From JAURVT01 sp049059935 (GTDB taxonomy: Bacteria; Actinomycetota; Actinomycetes; Propionibacteriales; Nocardioidaceae), in contig NZ_JBMGQR010000008.1 of the NCBI RefSeq assembly GCF_049059935.1, forward strand, positions 37,429-101,428: a stretch of DNA of 64,000 bases, in the 5' to 3' direction. Numbering within the stretch: position 1 is the stretch's first letter; each line of letters begins with the position of its first letter. The notes under the pieces were generated by a model. It made no database searches, was not told the DNA's origin, and worked only from the letters and a program-made list of their open reading frames with translations. A program made the position numbers and the translations under genes. This document shows, piece after piece, positions 9,701-17,963 of the stretch.

Positions 9701-10593
9701 ACGGCAAGGAGTGGACGCCGCTGACCAACGTCAGCCAGGACCAGGCGCCGTTCCACATCTACGACTCGCTGCTCAGCGAGTACGCCGCGCTCGGCTTCGA
9801 GTACGGGTACTCGGTGGCCCGCCCCGAGGCGCTCGTGCTCTGGGAGGCCCAGTTCGGCGACTTCGTCAACGGTGCCCAGTCGATCATCGACGAGTACATC
9901 TCGGCCGGTGAGGGCAAGTGGAACCAGAAGTCCGGCGTCGTGCTGCTGCTGCCGCACGGCTACGAGGGTCAGGGCCCCGACCACTCGTCGGCCCGCATCG
10001 AGCGCTTCCTGACCCTCGCCGCGGACGACCAGATGACGATCGCCCAGCCGTCGACGCCCGCGTCGCACTTCCACCTGCTGCGCCGTCAGGCCCTGCAGAC
10101 CGAGCACCGTCCGCTGATCGTGTTCACGCCCAAGCAGCTGCTGCGCCTCAAGGCGGCGGTCTCGCAGCCCGACGACTTCACCCACGGCGAGTTCCGTCCG
10201 GTGATCGGCGACGACACGGTCGATCCCACCGAGGTCGAGCGCGTGCTGCTGTGCAGCGGCCGGATCACCTACGACCTGCTCGCCGAGCGCGCCAAGGTCG
10301 AGGAGGGCTCCTCGCGCACCGCGATCGTGCGGCTCGAGCAGCTCTACCCGCACCCGGTGGAGGAGCTCAAGGCCGAGCTGGGGCGCTACACCAACGCCCG
10401 CGAGGTCCGCTGGGTTCAGGACGAGCCGGCGAACCAGGGCCCCTGGCCCCACCTGGCGCTGAACGTGCTCCCGGTGGTCGGCGACCTGCCGTTCTCGCGC
10501 GTCTCGCGCGACGCCTCGGCCGCCCCGTCGGTCGGGCAGCACAAGCGTCACGTGGAGGAGAACAAGTCGTTGATGCAGCAGGCGTTCGACTGA
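6709..10593 (+). CDS. kgd: Multifunctional 2-oxoglutarate decarboxylase/dehydrogenase (E1 with E2-type domain)
   Basis: Actinobacterial TCA-cycle enzyme fusing a succinyltransferase-like domain to the ThDP-dependent E1. About 1294 residues. The N-terminus (FGPNAWLVEE) is the E1 assembly segment. An Ala/Pro/Lys-rich linker covers about residues 55-185. The acyltransferase domain has its catalytic His in TSTYDHRVIQG (about 398). The E1 part has GMAHRGRLNVL, GDAAFAGQG and NNQVGFTTSP. No lipoyl domain is present, as is normal for KGD, which uses the lipoyl domain of another E2. The frame is open from 6622. I prefer the ATG at 6709, but its GGAGA lies only 1-2 bases upstream. The GTG at 6739, with AGAGG 11 bases ahead, is an alternative. 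Confidence 0.95.
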   Translation: MIEPEEAIDAVPESSHDSSHPDFGPNAWLVEEKREQYESDPRQLDASWIAYFEGDGAAATTAPSGNGTSAPAASNGASAKSAPSTAESTPAPAQASAPVAKATPAEHLPDSAGSPETTSTDAPRASAERAVAESAAQGGKTPSAAKPSPVEQPAAKSDKPAPAAPKKAAATKAPAEEEDDPNAVEKVKLRGASARTAQNMDVSLTVPTATSVRSVPVKLLIDNRIVINNHLARARGGKVSFTHIIGFAIVRALRELPEMNIGYEEVDGKPTMLRPAHVNLGLAIDLPKPDGTRQLLVPSIKRAETMDFAGFWSAYEQMVVKAREGKLGVTDFQGTTVSLTNPGTIGTNHSVPRLMSGQGAIVGVGSMDYPSEFQGASEHTIAQMAVSKMMTLTSTYDHRVIQGALSGEFLKRVHGLLLGEDGFYDEIFESLKIPYGPIRWARDIAVNHDDEVHKQSRVLELIHAFRVRGHLMADTNPLDHSPRTHPDLETSSHDLTLWDLEREFATGSFGGGRRFMKLREILGILRDSYSRTIGVEYMHMQDPAEREWLQERVEQKHTKPPREEQLRILHKLNQAEAFESFLQTKFVGQKRFSLEGGETTIPLLDEICEAAASAGLDEVCIGMAHRGRLNVLVNIAGKNPGQVFREFEGNIDPRTIQGSGDVKYHLGVEGEFTSGSGDKLKVSVAANPSHLETVDPVLEGIARAKQDILDRGDEFPVLPVLVHGDAAFAGQGVVAETLNLSQLRGYRTGGTIHVIVNNQVGFTTSPSASRSSTYCTDVARMIQAPIFHVNGDDPEACIRIARLAYEYREQFNKDVVIDLVCYRRRGHNEGDDPSFTQPLMYDVIETKRSVRKLYTEALVGRGDITMEEAEGALKDYQAQLQRVFEDADTAKQPVYQTIPDYPEKPHDELSTAITPEVLKAVSDSYTNIPDGFAVHPKVLPQLQRRAQSITAGPIDWGTGEILALGSLVLDGRPVRFAGQDSRRGTFSQRFATVIDRHDGKEWTPLTNVSQDQAPFHIYDSLLSEYAALGFEYGYSVARPEALVLWEAQFGDFVNGAQSIIDEYISAGEGKWNQKSGVVLLLPHGYEGQGPDHSSARIERFLTLAADDQMTIAQPSTPASHFHLLRRQALQTEHRPLIVFTPKQLLRLKAAVSQPDDFTHGEFRPVIGDDTVDPTEVERVLLCSGRITYDLLAERAKVEEGSSRTAIVRLEQLYPHPVEELKAELGRYTNAREVRWVQDEPANQGPWPHLALNVLPVVGDLPFSRVSRDASAAPSVGQHKRHVEENKSLMQQAFD

Positions 10594-10594
10594 C

Positions 10595-10777
10595 GTGTAC
10601 TTCACCGACCGCGGCATCGAGGAGCTGGCCGCCAGGCGGGGCGAGGAGGACGTCAGCCTCGCCTGGGTGGCCGAGCGGCTCACCGAGTTCGTCGACCTGA
10701 ACCCCGAGTTCGAGGTGCCCGTCGAGCGGCTGGCCACCTGGCTCGCGCGGCTCGACGACGACCTCGACGACGACTGA
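10595..10777 (+). CDS. DUF6104 family small protein
   Basis: 60 residues, GTG start one base after the kgd stop, so co-translated with it. The sequence is acidic and mostly helical (YFTDRGIEELAARRGEED, then FVDLNPEFEVPVERLATWL) with an Asp-rich tail. This small family is regularly found immediately downstream of kgd in actinobacteria (recalled, not searched). Function unknown; the fixed position suggests a link to the oxoglutarate complex. Confidence 0.8.
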   Translation: MYFTDRGIEELAARRGEEDVSLAWVAERLTEFVDLNPEFEVPVERLATWLARLDDDLDDD

Positions 10778-10787
10778 CCCTGCGCGC

Positions 10788-11528
10788 ATGAGGTGGGACC
10801 AGCCGCCGGTGCTGCGGGTGGAACCCGACCCCGATCCCGAGCCGGGGAACGACCTCGGCCACGACGAGTGGCCGCGCACCGTGCCGGCCGTGGCCCAGCT
10901 GCTCGAGGACGGGCTCGACCTGCCGCCGGGCGTCACGTTCCTGGTGGGCGAGAACGGCTCGGGCAAGTCGACGATCGTCGAGGCCGTCGCCGAGCTGTAC
11001 GGGCTGTCACCCGAGGGCGGCACGACGTTCGGGCGCCACACCACCCGGCGGTCCGAGTCGCGGCTGCCGGGTGCGCTGCGGATGCGCCGGGGCCTCGGAG
11101 CCGGGAGGTGGGGATTCTTCCTGCGCGCCGAGACGATGCACGGCTGGTACACCTTCCTCGAGGAGAACCCGGGACGAGGCGACCCGGTGTTCCACGAGAT
11201 GAGCCACGGCGAGTCGTTCCTGGCGGTGCTGGAGCACCGCTTCGACTCCCCGGGCTTCTACTGCCTCGACGAGCCCGAGGCGGCACTGTCGTTCTCCTCC
11301 ACGCTGCGGCTGATGAGCACGCTTGACCGGCTCGTCGGAGACGGCGGCCAGGTGCTGTGCGCGACGCACTCCCCCGTCCTCGCCTCGCTCCCCGGTGCCC
11401 GGGTCGTGGAGGTCGGGCCGTGGGGCCTGCGCGAGTCGACCTGGGAGGACCTCGACCTCGTCGCCCACTGGCGCGCGTTCCTCGACTCCCCCGACCGCTA
11501 CCTCCGTCACCTCCTCGCCGACGACTGA
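10788..11528 (+). CDS. ABC-type AAA family ATPase (non-transport)
   Basis: 246 residues with Walker A GENGSGKS at 54-61, an ABC-like MSHGES segment, Walker B FYCLDEPEAAL and an H-loop CATHSP. There is no transmembrane partner or signal peptide, so this is a soluble stand-alone ABC/SMC-like ATPase of the type PGAP calls AAA family ATPase. It follows DUF6104 by 10 bp. Its last 22 bp overlap the end of the convergent GNAT gene. Substrate unknown. Confidence 0.85.
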   Translation: MRWDQPPVLRVEPDPDPEPGNDLGHDEWPRTVPAVAQLLEDGLDLPPGVTFLVGENGSGKSTIVEAVAELYGLSPEGGTTFGRHTTRRSESRLPGALRMRRGLGAGRWGFFLRAETMHGWYTFLEENPGRGDPVFHEMSHGESFLAVLEHRFDSPGFYCLDEPEAALSFSSTLRLMSTLDRLVGDGGQVLCATHSPVLASLPGARVVEVGPWGLRESTWEDLDLVAHWRAFLDSPDRYLRHLLADD

Positions 11529-12010
11529 CGGCGGGTGAGCCGCACCTCGTCGACACCGAAGTCGGGGTCGTGCTTGCGGGTGCCGTCGGGGACGAAGCGG
11601 TGGCGCGCGTAGAACGACGCGGCGCGGGCGTTGCCGTCGAACATCCAGAGATACGCGGGCGCGTCGCCGATCGCGCGGTGGAGCAGACGTGTCGCGACGC
11701 CGGCGCCGTGCCAGGCGGCGCGGACGTAGATCGCGTACAGCTCGAGCGCGACCTCGACGTCGTCGTCACGCCCCGGACCGGCGGCCGCGAAGCCGACCAC
11801 CTCGTCGCCCCAGGTGGCGAGCCACCGCGGCGGGTCCTGCGTGGCGAACGCACGCCAGCGCTCGATCCGCGTCGCGAGGTCACCGGTGCGGCGGGCCAGC
11901 ACGTCGGCGTCGACGAGTCCCGCGTACGCCTCGCGCCAGCACGCGACGTGGCAGGCGGCCGCCGCCTCCGCGTCGTCCGCCGTCGCCGTCCTGATCACCG
12001 GCTCGCTCAC
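11507..12010 (-). CDS. GNAT family N-acetyltransferase
   Basis: 167 residues with the GNAT fold: IRTATADDAEAAAACH at the start, beta-strand YAIYVRAAWHGAGVATRLL (the acetyl-CoA loop R/Q-x-x-G-x-A variant), then NARAASFYARHRFV near the end. The frame stays open to 12046, but those extra codons (VQNPYL) lie within a long inverted repeat, so the GTG at 12010 is preferred. Acceptor unknown. It converges with, and overlaps, the ATPase gene by 22 bp. Confidence 0.82.
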   Translation of the reverse strand: MSEPVIRTATADDAEAAAACHVACWREAYAGLVDADVLARRTGDLATRIERWRAFATQDPPRWLATWGDEVVGFAAAGPGRDDDVEVALELYAIYVRAAWHGAGVATRLLHRAIGDAPAYLWMFDGNARAASFYARHRFVPDGTRKHDPDFGVDEVRLTRRQSSARR

Positions 12011-12024
12011 CCCCCGAGCATCGC

Positions 12025-12081
12025 CGAGATACGGGTTCTGCACCACGATCGACGCTTCGGTGGTGCAGAACCCGTATCTCG
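12025..12081 (-). terminator. 22-bp perfect hairpin between oxidoreductase and GNAT genes
   Basis: Arms 12025-12046 and 12060-12081 are exact reverse complements, with a 13-base loop. It begins 19 bp past the stop of the minus-strand oxidoreductase, where a terminator is expected, but no U-tract follows. Both arms read VQNPYL in frame, which creates spurious start extensions. Confidence 0.7.
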
Positions 12082-12100
12082 ACCACGGGTGGCGGGGCGG

Positions 12101-13069
12101 TCAGCGGGTGAGGACGACCTTGCCGAAGACGTCACCGGCGGCGACGGCGGCGAAGCCGTCGCGGGCGTCGTCCATCGCGATGGTGCGGTCGATGAGCGGA
12201 CGGACGCCGGAGACGTCGAGCAGCTGGACCAGCTCGGCGAGCTCGGTGCGGGTGCCCATGGTGGAGCCCTGGATCCGCAGCTGGAGGAAGAAGATCCGGG
12301 TCAGCTCGGCGTGCGACGGCGCGTCGCCCGAGGTCGCGCCGACGATGACGACGGTGCCGCCGGGCTTGAGCGACTTGATCGAGTGCGACCAGGTGGCCGC
12401 GCCGACCGTCTCCATCACGGCGTCGACGCGGTACGGCATGCGCGCACCGGCCTCGAAGACCTCGTGCGCCCCGATCTCCAGCGCCTTGGCCCGCTTGGCC
12501 TCGTCACGGCTGGTGGCGAAGACCCGGATTCCCGCGGCCCGCGCGAGCATGATGCAGGCGGTGGCCACGCCGCCGCCCGCACCCTGCACGAGCACGGTGT
12601 CGCCGGGCTTGAGGCCCGACTGGGTGAACAGCATCCGGTAGGCGGTGAGCCACGCCGTCGGCAGGCACGCGGCCTCCTCGAAGGACAGACCCGCCGGCTT
12701 GGGGACGACGTTCCCCCGGGGCACCGCGACCTTGTCGGCCATCGTGCCCTGGTAGCGCTCGGAGAGCAGCGACCGCTTGGGGTCGTGCGTCTCGTCACCG
12801 GACCAGGACGGGTCGCTGATCACCGCGTGCACGACGACCTCGTTGCCGTCCTCGTCGATGCCCGCGGCGTCGCAGCCGAGGATCATCGGGAGCGACTCGT
12901 CGCGCAGGCCCACGCCACGCAGCGACCAGACGTCGTGGTGGTTGATCGAGGCGGCCCTGACCTGGACGGTGGTCCAGCCCGGGGGCACCTCGGGGTCGGG
13001 ACGATCGCCCAGCACGAGGCCGGACAGCGGGTCGTCGGTGGAGAAGGACTCGGCGTAGACGGCGAACAT
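12101..13069 (-). CDS. Zinc-type alcohol dehydrogenase-like (MDR) oxidoreductase
   Basis: 322 residues of the medium-chain dehydrogenase/reductase superfamily. An N-terminal GroES-like domain contains ILGCDAAG and EAACLPTAWLTAYRML. The Rossmann domain starts at VLVQGAGGGVATACIMLA, and the tail GDVFGKVVLTR is typical of quinone-oxidoreductase-like members. The four structural-zinc cysteines of classical alcohol dehydrogenases are absent. Substrate cannot be read from sequence; it is likely NADPH-dependent. It is flanked by hairpins on both sides, so it is probably monocistronic. Confidence 0.87.
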   Translation of the reverse strand: MFAVYAESFSTDDPLSGLVLGDRPDPEVPPGWTTVQVRAASINHHDVWSLRGVGLRDESLPMILGCDAAGIDEDGNEVVVHAVISDPSWSGDETHDPKRSLLSERYQGTMADKVAVPRGNVVPKPAGLSFEEAACLPTAWLTAYRMLFTQSGLKPGDTVLVQGAGGGVATACIMLARAAGIRVFATSRDEAKRAKALEIGAHEVFEAGARMPYRVDAVMETVGAATWSHSIKSLKPGGTVVIVGATSGDAPSHAELTRIFFLQLRIQGSTMGTRTELAELVQLLDVSGVRPLIDRTIAMDDARDGFAAVAAGDVFGKVVLTR

Positions 13070-13081
13070 GGCCCGACCCTA

Positions 13082-13109
13082 CCGACGGGTCACGTCGCGC
13101 ACCCGTCGG
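13082..13109 (-). terminator. Hairpin after the molybdenum hydroxylase operon
   Basis: Arms CCGACGGGT (13082-13090) and ACCCGTCGG (13101-13109) with a 10-base loop, 11 bp downstream of the small iron-sulfur subunit on the minus strand. Confidence 0.6.
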
Positions 13110-13119
13110 GCACGGCCGC

Positions 13120-13575
13120 TCACATCCTGCTCGCGGCCGACTTGATCGCGTCGCGGATGCGCGCGTACGTGCCGCAGCGGCAGACGTTCTCGATCGCGTC
13201 GATGTCCTCGTCGGTGGGGTCCGACGTGCGTCGCAGCAGGTCGACGGCGGCCATGATCTGGCCGGGCTGGCAGTAGCCGCACTGCGCCACGTCCATCTCC
13301 AGCCACGCCTCCTGGACGGGGTGCAGGTCGTCGCCGTCGGCGAGTCCCTCGATGGTGGTGACCTCGCGGCCCTCCACCTCCGAGACCGGCGTGACGCACG
13401 GGTTGAACTTCTTGCCGTCGAGGTGGCTCGTGCAGGCCTTGCAGACGTCGATGCCGCAGCCGTACTTGGGGCCCTTGACGCCCAGCTTGTCGCGCAGCAC
13501 CCAGAGGGTCGACAGGTCGTCGGGGGCCTCGACGGTGACCTGCTCGCCGTTGACGGTGAAGGTGTGGTTCGGCAT
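13120..13575 (-). CDS. (2Fe-2S)-binding subunit of a xanthine-oxidase-family molybdenum hydroxylase
   Basis: 151-residue small subunit carrying two [2Fe-2S] clusters. The N-terminal plant-ferredoxin-type domain has Cys40, Cys45, Cys48 and Cys60. The C-terminal four-helix domain has CGYCQPGQ and VCRCG. It passes electrons from the molybdenum site. ATG at 13575 with GAGGAG 6-11 bases upstream. It follows the large subunit after 11 bp. With no FAD subunit nearby the pair resembles IorAB (isoquinoline 1-oxidoreductase) and related periplasmic enzymes that pass electrons to cytochromes; the real substrate is unknown. Confidence 0.92.
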   Translation of the reverse strand: MPNHTFTVNGEQVTVEAPDDLSTLWVLRDKLGVKGPKYGCGIDVCKACTSHLDGKKFNPCVTPVSEVEGREVTTIEGLADGDDLHPVQEAWLEMDVAQCGYCQPGQIMAAVDLLRRTSDPTDEDIDAIENVCRCGTYARIRDAIKSAASRM

Positions 13576-13586
13576 GTCAGTGCTCC

Positions 13587-15851
13587 TCACTGGGCCGGGA
13601 ACGGCTCGAAGTCGACCGGGAAGTTGATCGGGAAGGTGCGCGGGACGGTGCCCGTCGCACGCGCGTAGGCGTTGGCGATCGCCCCGACGGCGGCGGGCAG
13701 GCCGAGCTCGCCGGCTCCCCCGGGTTCCTCGGAGGAGTCCATGACGAAGACCTTCACGTCGTTCGGGTAGTCGGCCTGACGCGTGTAGTGGAACTGCGAG
13801 TACGAGCCCTCGAGCGGCAGCCCGTCCTCGATGTGGAGCCCGGCGCGCAGCGTGGTGCCGACGGCGTCCGACAGCCCGCCGAGCAGCTGGGCCTCGAGGC
13901 CGCGGGGGTTCAGGGCGAAGCCGACGTCGGCCGCGATCGTCGCCCGGGTGACCTTGGGCGCCTTCGGGTCGCGCGCGTCGATCTCGACCAGGCACGCCGT
14001 GCACGACTTGTACTCGTCGTGGAACGCGATGCCCTGGGCGAACCCGGCGGGCATCGTCCTGCCCCACTCGCCCTCCTTGGCCACCTTGTCGAGGACGGCC
14101 ACCTGGTTCGGCTTGCTCAGGAAGCTGCGACGGAACTGGTACGGGTCCTTGCCCATGGCCTTGGCGAGCTCGTCGACGACGATCTCCTCCGAGCCGCGGG
14201 TGTTGGCCGAGTACACCGACCGGAACGACCCGGTGTGCATCCGCAGCGGCACCTCGTTGAGCAGGTTCGTCACGGCGCCGAACTTGTACGGGGTGTGCAC
14301 GGTCGTCAGGAACACCGTCTGCGCGAAGCTGACGTTGCCACCGACGGGCAGCTGCGACGCGACCCCGGTGAGGATCTCGCCGAGCCCGTGACGGAAGTCG
14401 GTCTCGACCGACGCGACGCGCTGCTCCCACGTCAGCACCTTGCCCAGGCCGTAGGTGGCGCGGACCTTGTGGTGCGACGCCGCGCGCGCACGTCCGTGGC
14501 GCATGTCGTCGATGCGCGTCCACATCAGGCGGACGGGGCGGCCGAACGCCTTGGAGGCGCGAGCGGCCTCCAGTGCGGCGTCGAAGAACAGCCGGCGCCC
14601 GAACGAGCCCCCGCCCTGCAGGACGTGGACGGTCACCTCGTCCTGCGGCAGCCCGAGCTCGGACGCGATGGTCTGCTGCGCGATCACGGGCGACTTCAGG
14701 CCGGCCCAGATCGTCGCGCGGTCCTTGCGGACGTCGGCGATGGCCGAGTTGGGCTCGAGCGGGGCGTGGCTGGCGAAGTGGAAGTCGAACTCGCCGCCCA
14801 CGTTCTTGACGCCGATGGGGAGCCTGGGCACGGTGAACGGCAGCGTGGCCTTGTGCAGCTTGGCGAAGATGTCGGCGTCCGACAGGTCGTCGACGGTGCC
14901 CTTGCCCCACTGCCCCTTCAGGGCCTGCTTGGCGTCGAGCGCCTGGCCGAAGGTCTCGGCCATGATGGCGACGCCGGTCTCGATGATCTTCGCGTCGATC
15001 ACGCCGGGCATCGCCTTGATCTCGGCCTCGTTGAACGACTGCGGGGTGCCGTTGATCGTCGGCGGACGCGCCACCATCACCGGCATCGCGCCCTCGACCG
15101 CCAGGTCGGTCGCGTACTCCAGCGTCCCCGTGACGGCCTTGCGGGCGTCCACGCGGTTGGTGGCCTTGCCGACCAGGGCGTAGTCCTTGACGTCCTTGGG
15201 CGCGGCCTTGAGGTTGGGCAGGCCGAGCGCCGCGGCGGCGTTGGTCAGCGTGCCGATGCCGGCCTCGAGCCCACGCGGGCCGATCAGGCTGCCGTCCTTG
15301 GTCGACACGTCCTCGACGGCGACCTTCCACTGCTGCGCCGCCGCGGTGCGCAGGCGCGCACGGGCCGAGGCGCAGGCGTTGCGGACGGGGTCGAACAGGC
15401 TCCGCACGGTGTTCGAGCCGCCGGTCAGCTGGTTCATCAGCAGCTCGGGGCGGGCGTCGGACAGCTCCACGACGACGTCCGACATCGGGACGTCCATCTC
15501 CTCGGCCACGAGCATGCTGAACGTGGTCGTGATGCCCTGCCCGACCTCCGAGCGCGGCAGCTCCAGGCGGACGGTGCCGTCCTCGCGCACCTCCAGCAGC
15601 AGCAGGCCCGACGTGGGCAGGCCGGCCAGGATCAGGGCGTCCCCGAGGTCGAGGATCTCCGCGGGCTGCGGGACGACGGCGGCGGAGGCCGGGGCGGACC
15701 CCGGCGAGCTCGGGCCGGCGGCGGCGTCGGCACCGAGGACGGTGACGGTGAGCGTGGGTGCGGCGACCAGGTAGGCCAGGAAGCGCCGGCGGCCGAGGCC
15801 GTCCGGTGCGTCCTCCAGCCGGTCGACGCCGTGCTCGGACGTGGCGGTCAT
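13587..15851 (-). CDS. Molybdopterin-binding large subunit, IorB-like, Tat-exported
   Basis: 754 residues. GRRRFLA at 20-26 followed by a hydrophobic stretch and an Ala-rich site is a twin-arginine signal, so the folded holoenzyme is probably exported with its ferredoxin subunit. LPRSEVGQGITTTF, GGSFGRRLF and PGGAGELGLPAAVGAIANA (molybdopterin and catalytic Glu region) mark the xanthine-dehydrogenase/aldehyde-oxidase superfamily. Compared with cytoplasmic members, the Fe-S part is separate and no FAD gene is present, which fits the isoquinoline-oxidoreductase type. First gene of the two-gene operon; its upstream region contains palindromes. Confidence 0.9.
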   Translation of the reverse strand: MTATSEHGVDRLEDAPDGLGRRRFLAYLVAAPTLTVTVLGADAAAGPSSPGSAPASAAVVPQPAEILDLGDALILAGLPTSGLLLLEVREDGTVRLELPRSEVGQGITTTFSMLVAEEMDVPMSDVVVELSDARPELLMNQLTGGSNTVRSLFDPVRNACASARARLRTAAAQQWKVAVEDVSTKDGSLIGPRGLEAGIGTLTNAAAALGLPNLKAAPKDVKDYALVGKATNRVDARKAVTGTLEYATDLAVEGAMPVMVARPPTINGTPQSFNEAEIKAMPGVIDAKIIETGVAIMAETFGQALDAKQALKGQWGKGTVDDLSDADIFAKLHKATLPFTVPRLPIGVKNVGGEFDFHFASHAPLEPNSAIADVRKDRATIWAGLKSPVIAQQTIASELGLPQDEVTVHVLQGGGSFGRRLFFDAALEAARASKAFGRPVRLMWTRIDDMRHGRARAASHHKVRATYGLGKVLTWEQRVASVETDFRHGLGEILTGVASQLPVGGNVSFAQTVFLTTVHTPYKFGAVTNLLNEVPLRMHTGSFRSVYSANTRGSEEIVVDELAKAMGKDPYQFRRSFLSKPNQVAVLDKVAKEGEWGRTMPAGFAQGIAFHDEYKSCTACLVEIDARDPKAPKVTRATIAADVGFALNPRGLEAQLLGGLSDAVGTTLRAGLHIEDGLPLEGSYSQFHYTRQADYPNDVKVFVMDSSEEPGGAGELGLPAAVGAIANAYARATGTVPRTFPINFPVDFEPFPAQ

Positions 15852-15902
15852 GGGTCTCCTCTCGTCTCGCCCCGAGGCGGGCGACGGTGGTCCCTCGACC
15901 TA

Positions 15903-15963
15903 TTGACTACCCGTCAACGACGCGTGACGAAACCTGTATTTCCGTGACGTTAACGTTCGTTAA
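15903..15963. promoter_or_regulatory. AT-rich promoter region with two palindromes
   Basis: Upstream of the IorB-like gene. TTGAC-TACCC-GTCAA (15903-15917) is a perfect inverted repeat; TTAACG-TT-CGTTAA (15950-15963) overlaps a second perfect palindrome ACGTTAACGT (15947-15956). Such paired sites usually bind a dimeric regulator; none is encoded beside it. Confidence 0.45.
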
Positions 15964-15973
15964 TTGGGTGCAG

Positions 15974-16017
15974 ACGCACCTGCGCCCCTCGACCGGGGTC
16001 GAGGGGCGCAGGTGCGT
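15974..16017 (-). terminator. 20-bp perfect hairpin after malic enzyme
   Basis: Arms 15974-15993 and 15998-16017 are exact reverse complements with a 4-base loop, 22 bp past the malic enzyme stop. No clear U-tract. Confidence 0.75.
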
Positions 16018-16038
16018 GAGGTACCGCGGAGCCGTCGG

Positions 16039-17220
<1,182 letters not shown>

Positions 17221-17543
17221 GGGTGGGACCTCCGGTCGTCGCGACGAGGACGACGCCTCGGCGACTGTCGTGTGACCGCGGTGGACGCGGCGAGGGGCGG
17301 GATCCGGCGACGCGAGCGCGTGCGGACCGTGCGGGGCTGCCGATCAGGCCGCCGGACGCAGGACGTGGGGGTCTCCCGCGGTCAGTGTGGCACAGCCGAC
17401 GAGCCCCGCGACCGGCCGGATCCCTGCCGTGACGGGCGTCACGACCGGCGTGGCCCGACGTGGTCGAACGCGCCTCCCGCACGGCGGGGCACGTCGTTAG
17501 AGTGTGCGAGCACGACCGGACCGGACCCCGCCGAAGGGACCCA
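17221..17543. other. Noncoding gap upstream of the anti-sigma/sigma pair
   Basis: 323 bp between divergent genes. The only structure seen is CGTGAC-GGGC-GTCACG (17428-17443), a perfect inverted repeat about 100 bp ahead of the RsbW-like gene, possibly an operator. I cannot identify a SigB-type promoter with confidence. Confidence 0.4.
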
Positions 17544-17963
17544 GTGACCCAGCACGACGACCACGCCCGAGGGCGTCCCGAGGTCGAGCTGAGCGTGCCC
17601 GCGGACGGCGTCCACCTCTCGCTCCTGCGCACCGCCGCCGCCGCCCTCGCCGCGCGTCTGGACTTCACCCTCGACGACATCGAGGACCTGCGGATGGCCG
17701 TCGACGAGGCCGGCGCCCTCCTGCTGCAGCAGGCCACCGCCGACGCGATGCTGACGTTCGCGTTCTTCCTCGACGGCCGCCGGCTGGTGCTGCGGTGCGA
17801 GGTGCCCACCGAGACGCCGCGCCCGCCGCGCCCGGAGGGCTTCGCCTGGATGGTCCTCACCGCGCTCGCCAGCTCGGTCGACGTCGCGCTCACCACCGCC
17901 GACGGCCGGAGCGGCCTGTCGCTGGTGCTCACCCACCCACGCGAGCAGGACGAGCGGTCGTGA
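17544..17963 (+). CDS. RsbW/SpoIIAB-like anti-sigma factor, degenerate
   Basis: 139 residues resembling the GHKL ATPase fold of anti-sigma kinases. IEDLRMAVDEAGALLL aligns with the N-box helix, but the Asn that binds Mg-ATP in the usual DEACANA motif is replaced (DEAGALL). It is followed by a short C-terminal half (FAWMVLTALASSVDV). It probably binds the sigma factor encoded next, with which it overlaps by 4 bp (GTGA). The altered N-box suggests weak or lost kinase activity, which is inference. GTG at 17544 with GAAGGGA upstream. Confidence 0.75.
   Translation: MTQHDDHARGRPEVELSVPADGVHLSLLRTAAAALAARLDFTLDDIEDLRMAVDEAGALLLQQATADAMLTFAFFLDGRRLVLRCEVPTETPRPPRPEGFAWMVLTALASSVDVALTTADGRSGLSLVLTHPREQDERS

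Noticed and set aside
12011..12046. Upstream start for the GNAT gene (VVQNPYL)
   Set aside because: These codons lie in the hairpin arm and recur on the other arm, so they are not a conserved N-terminus.
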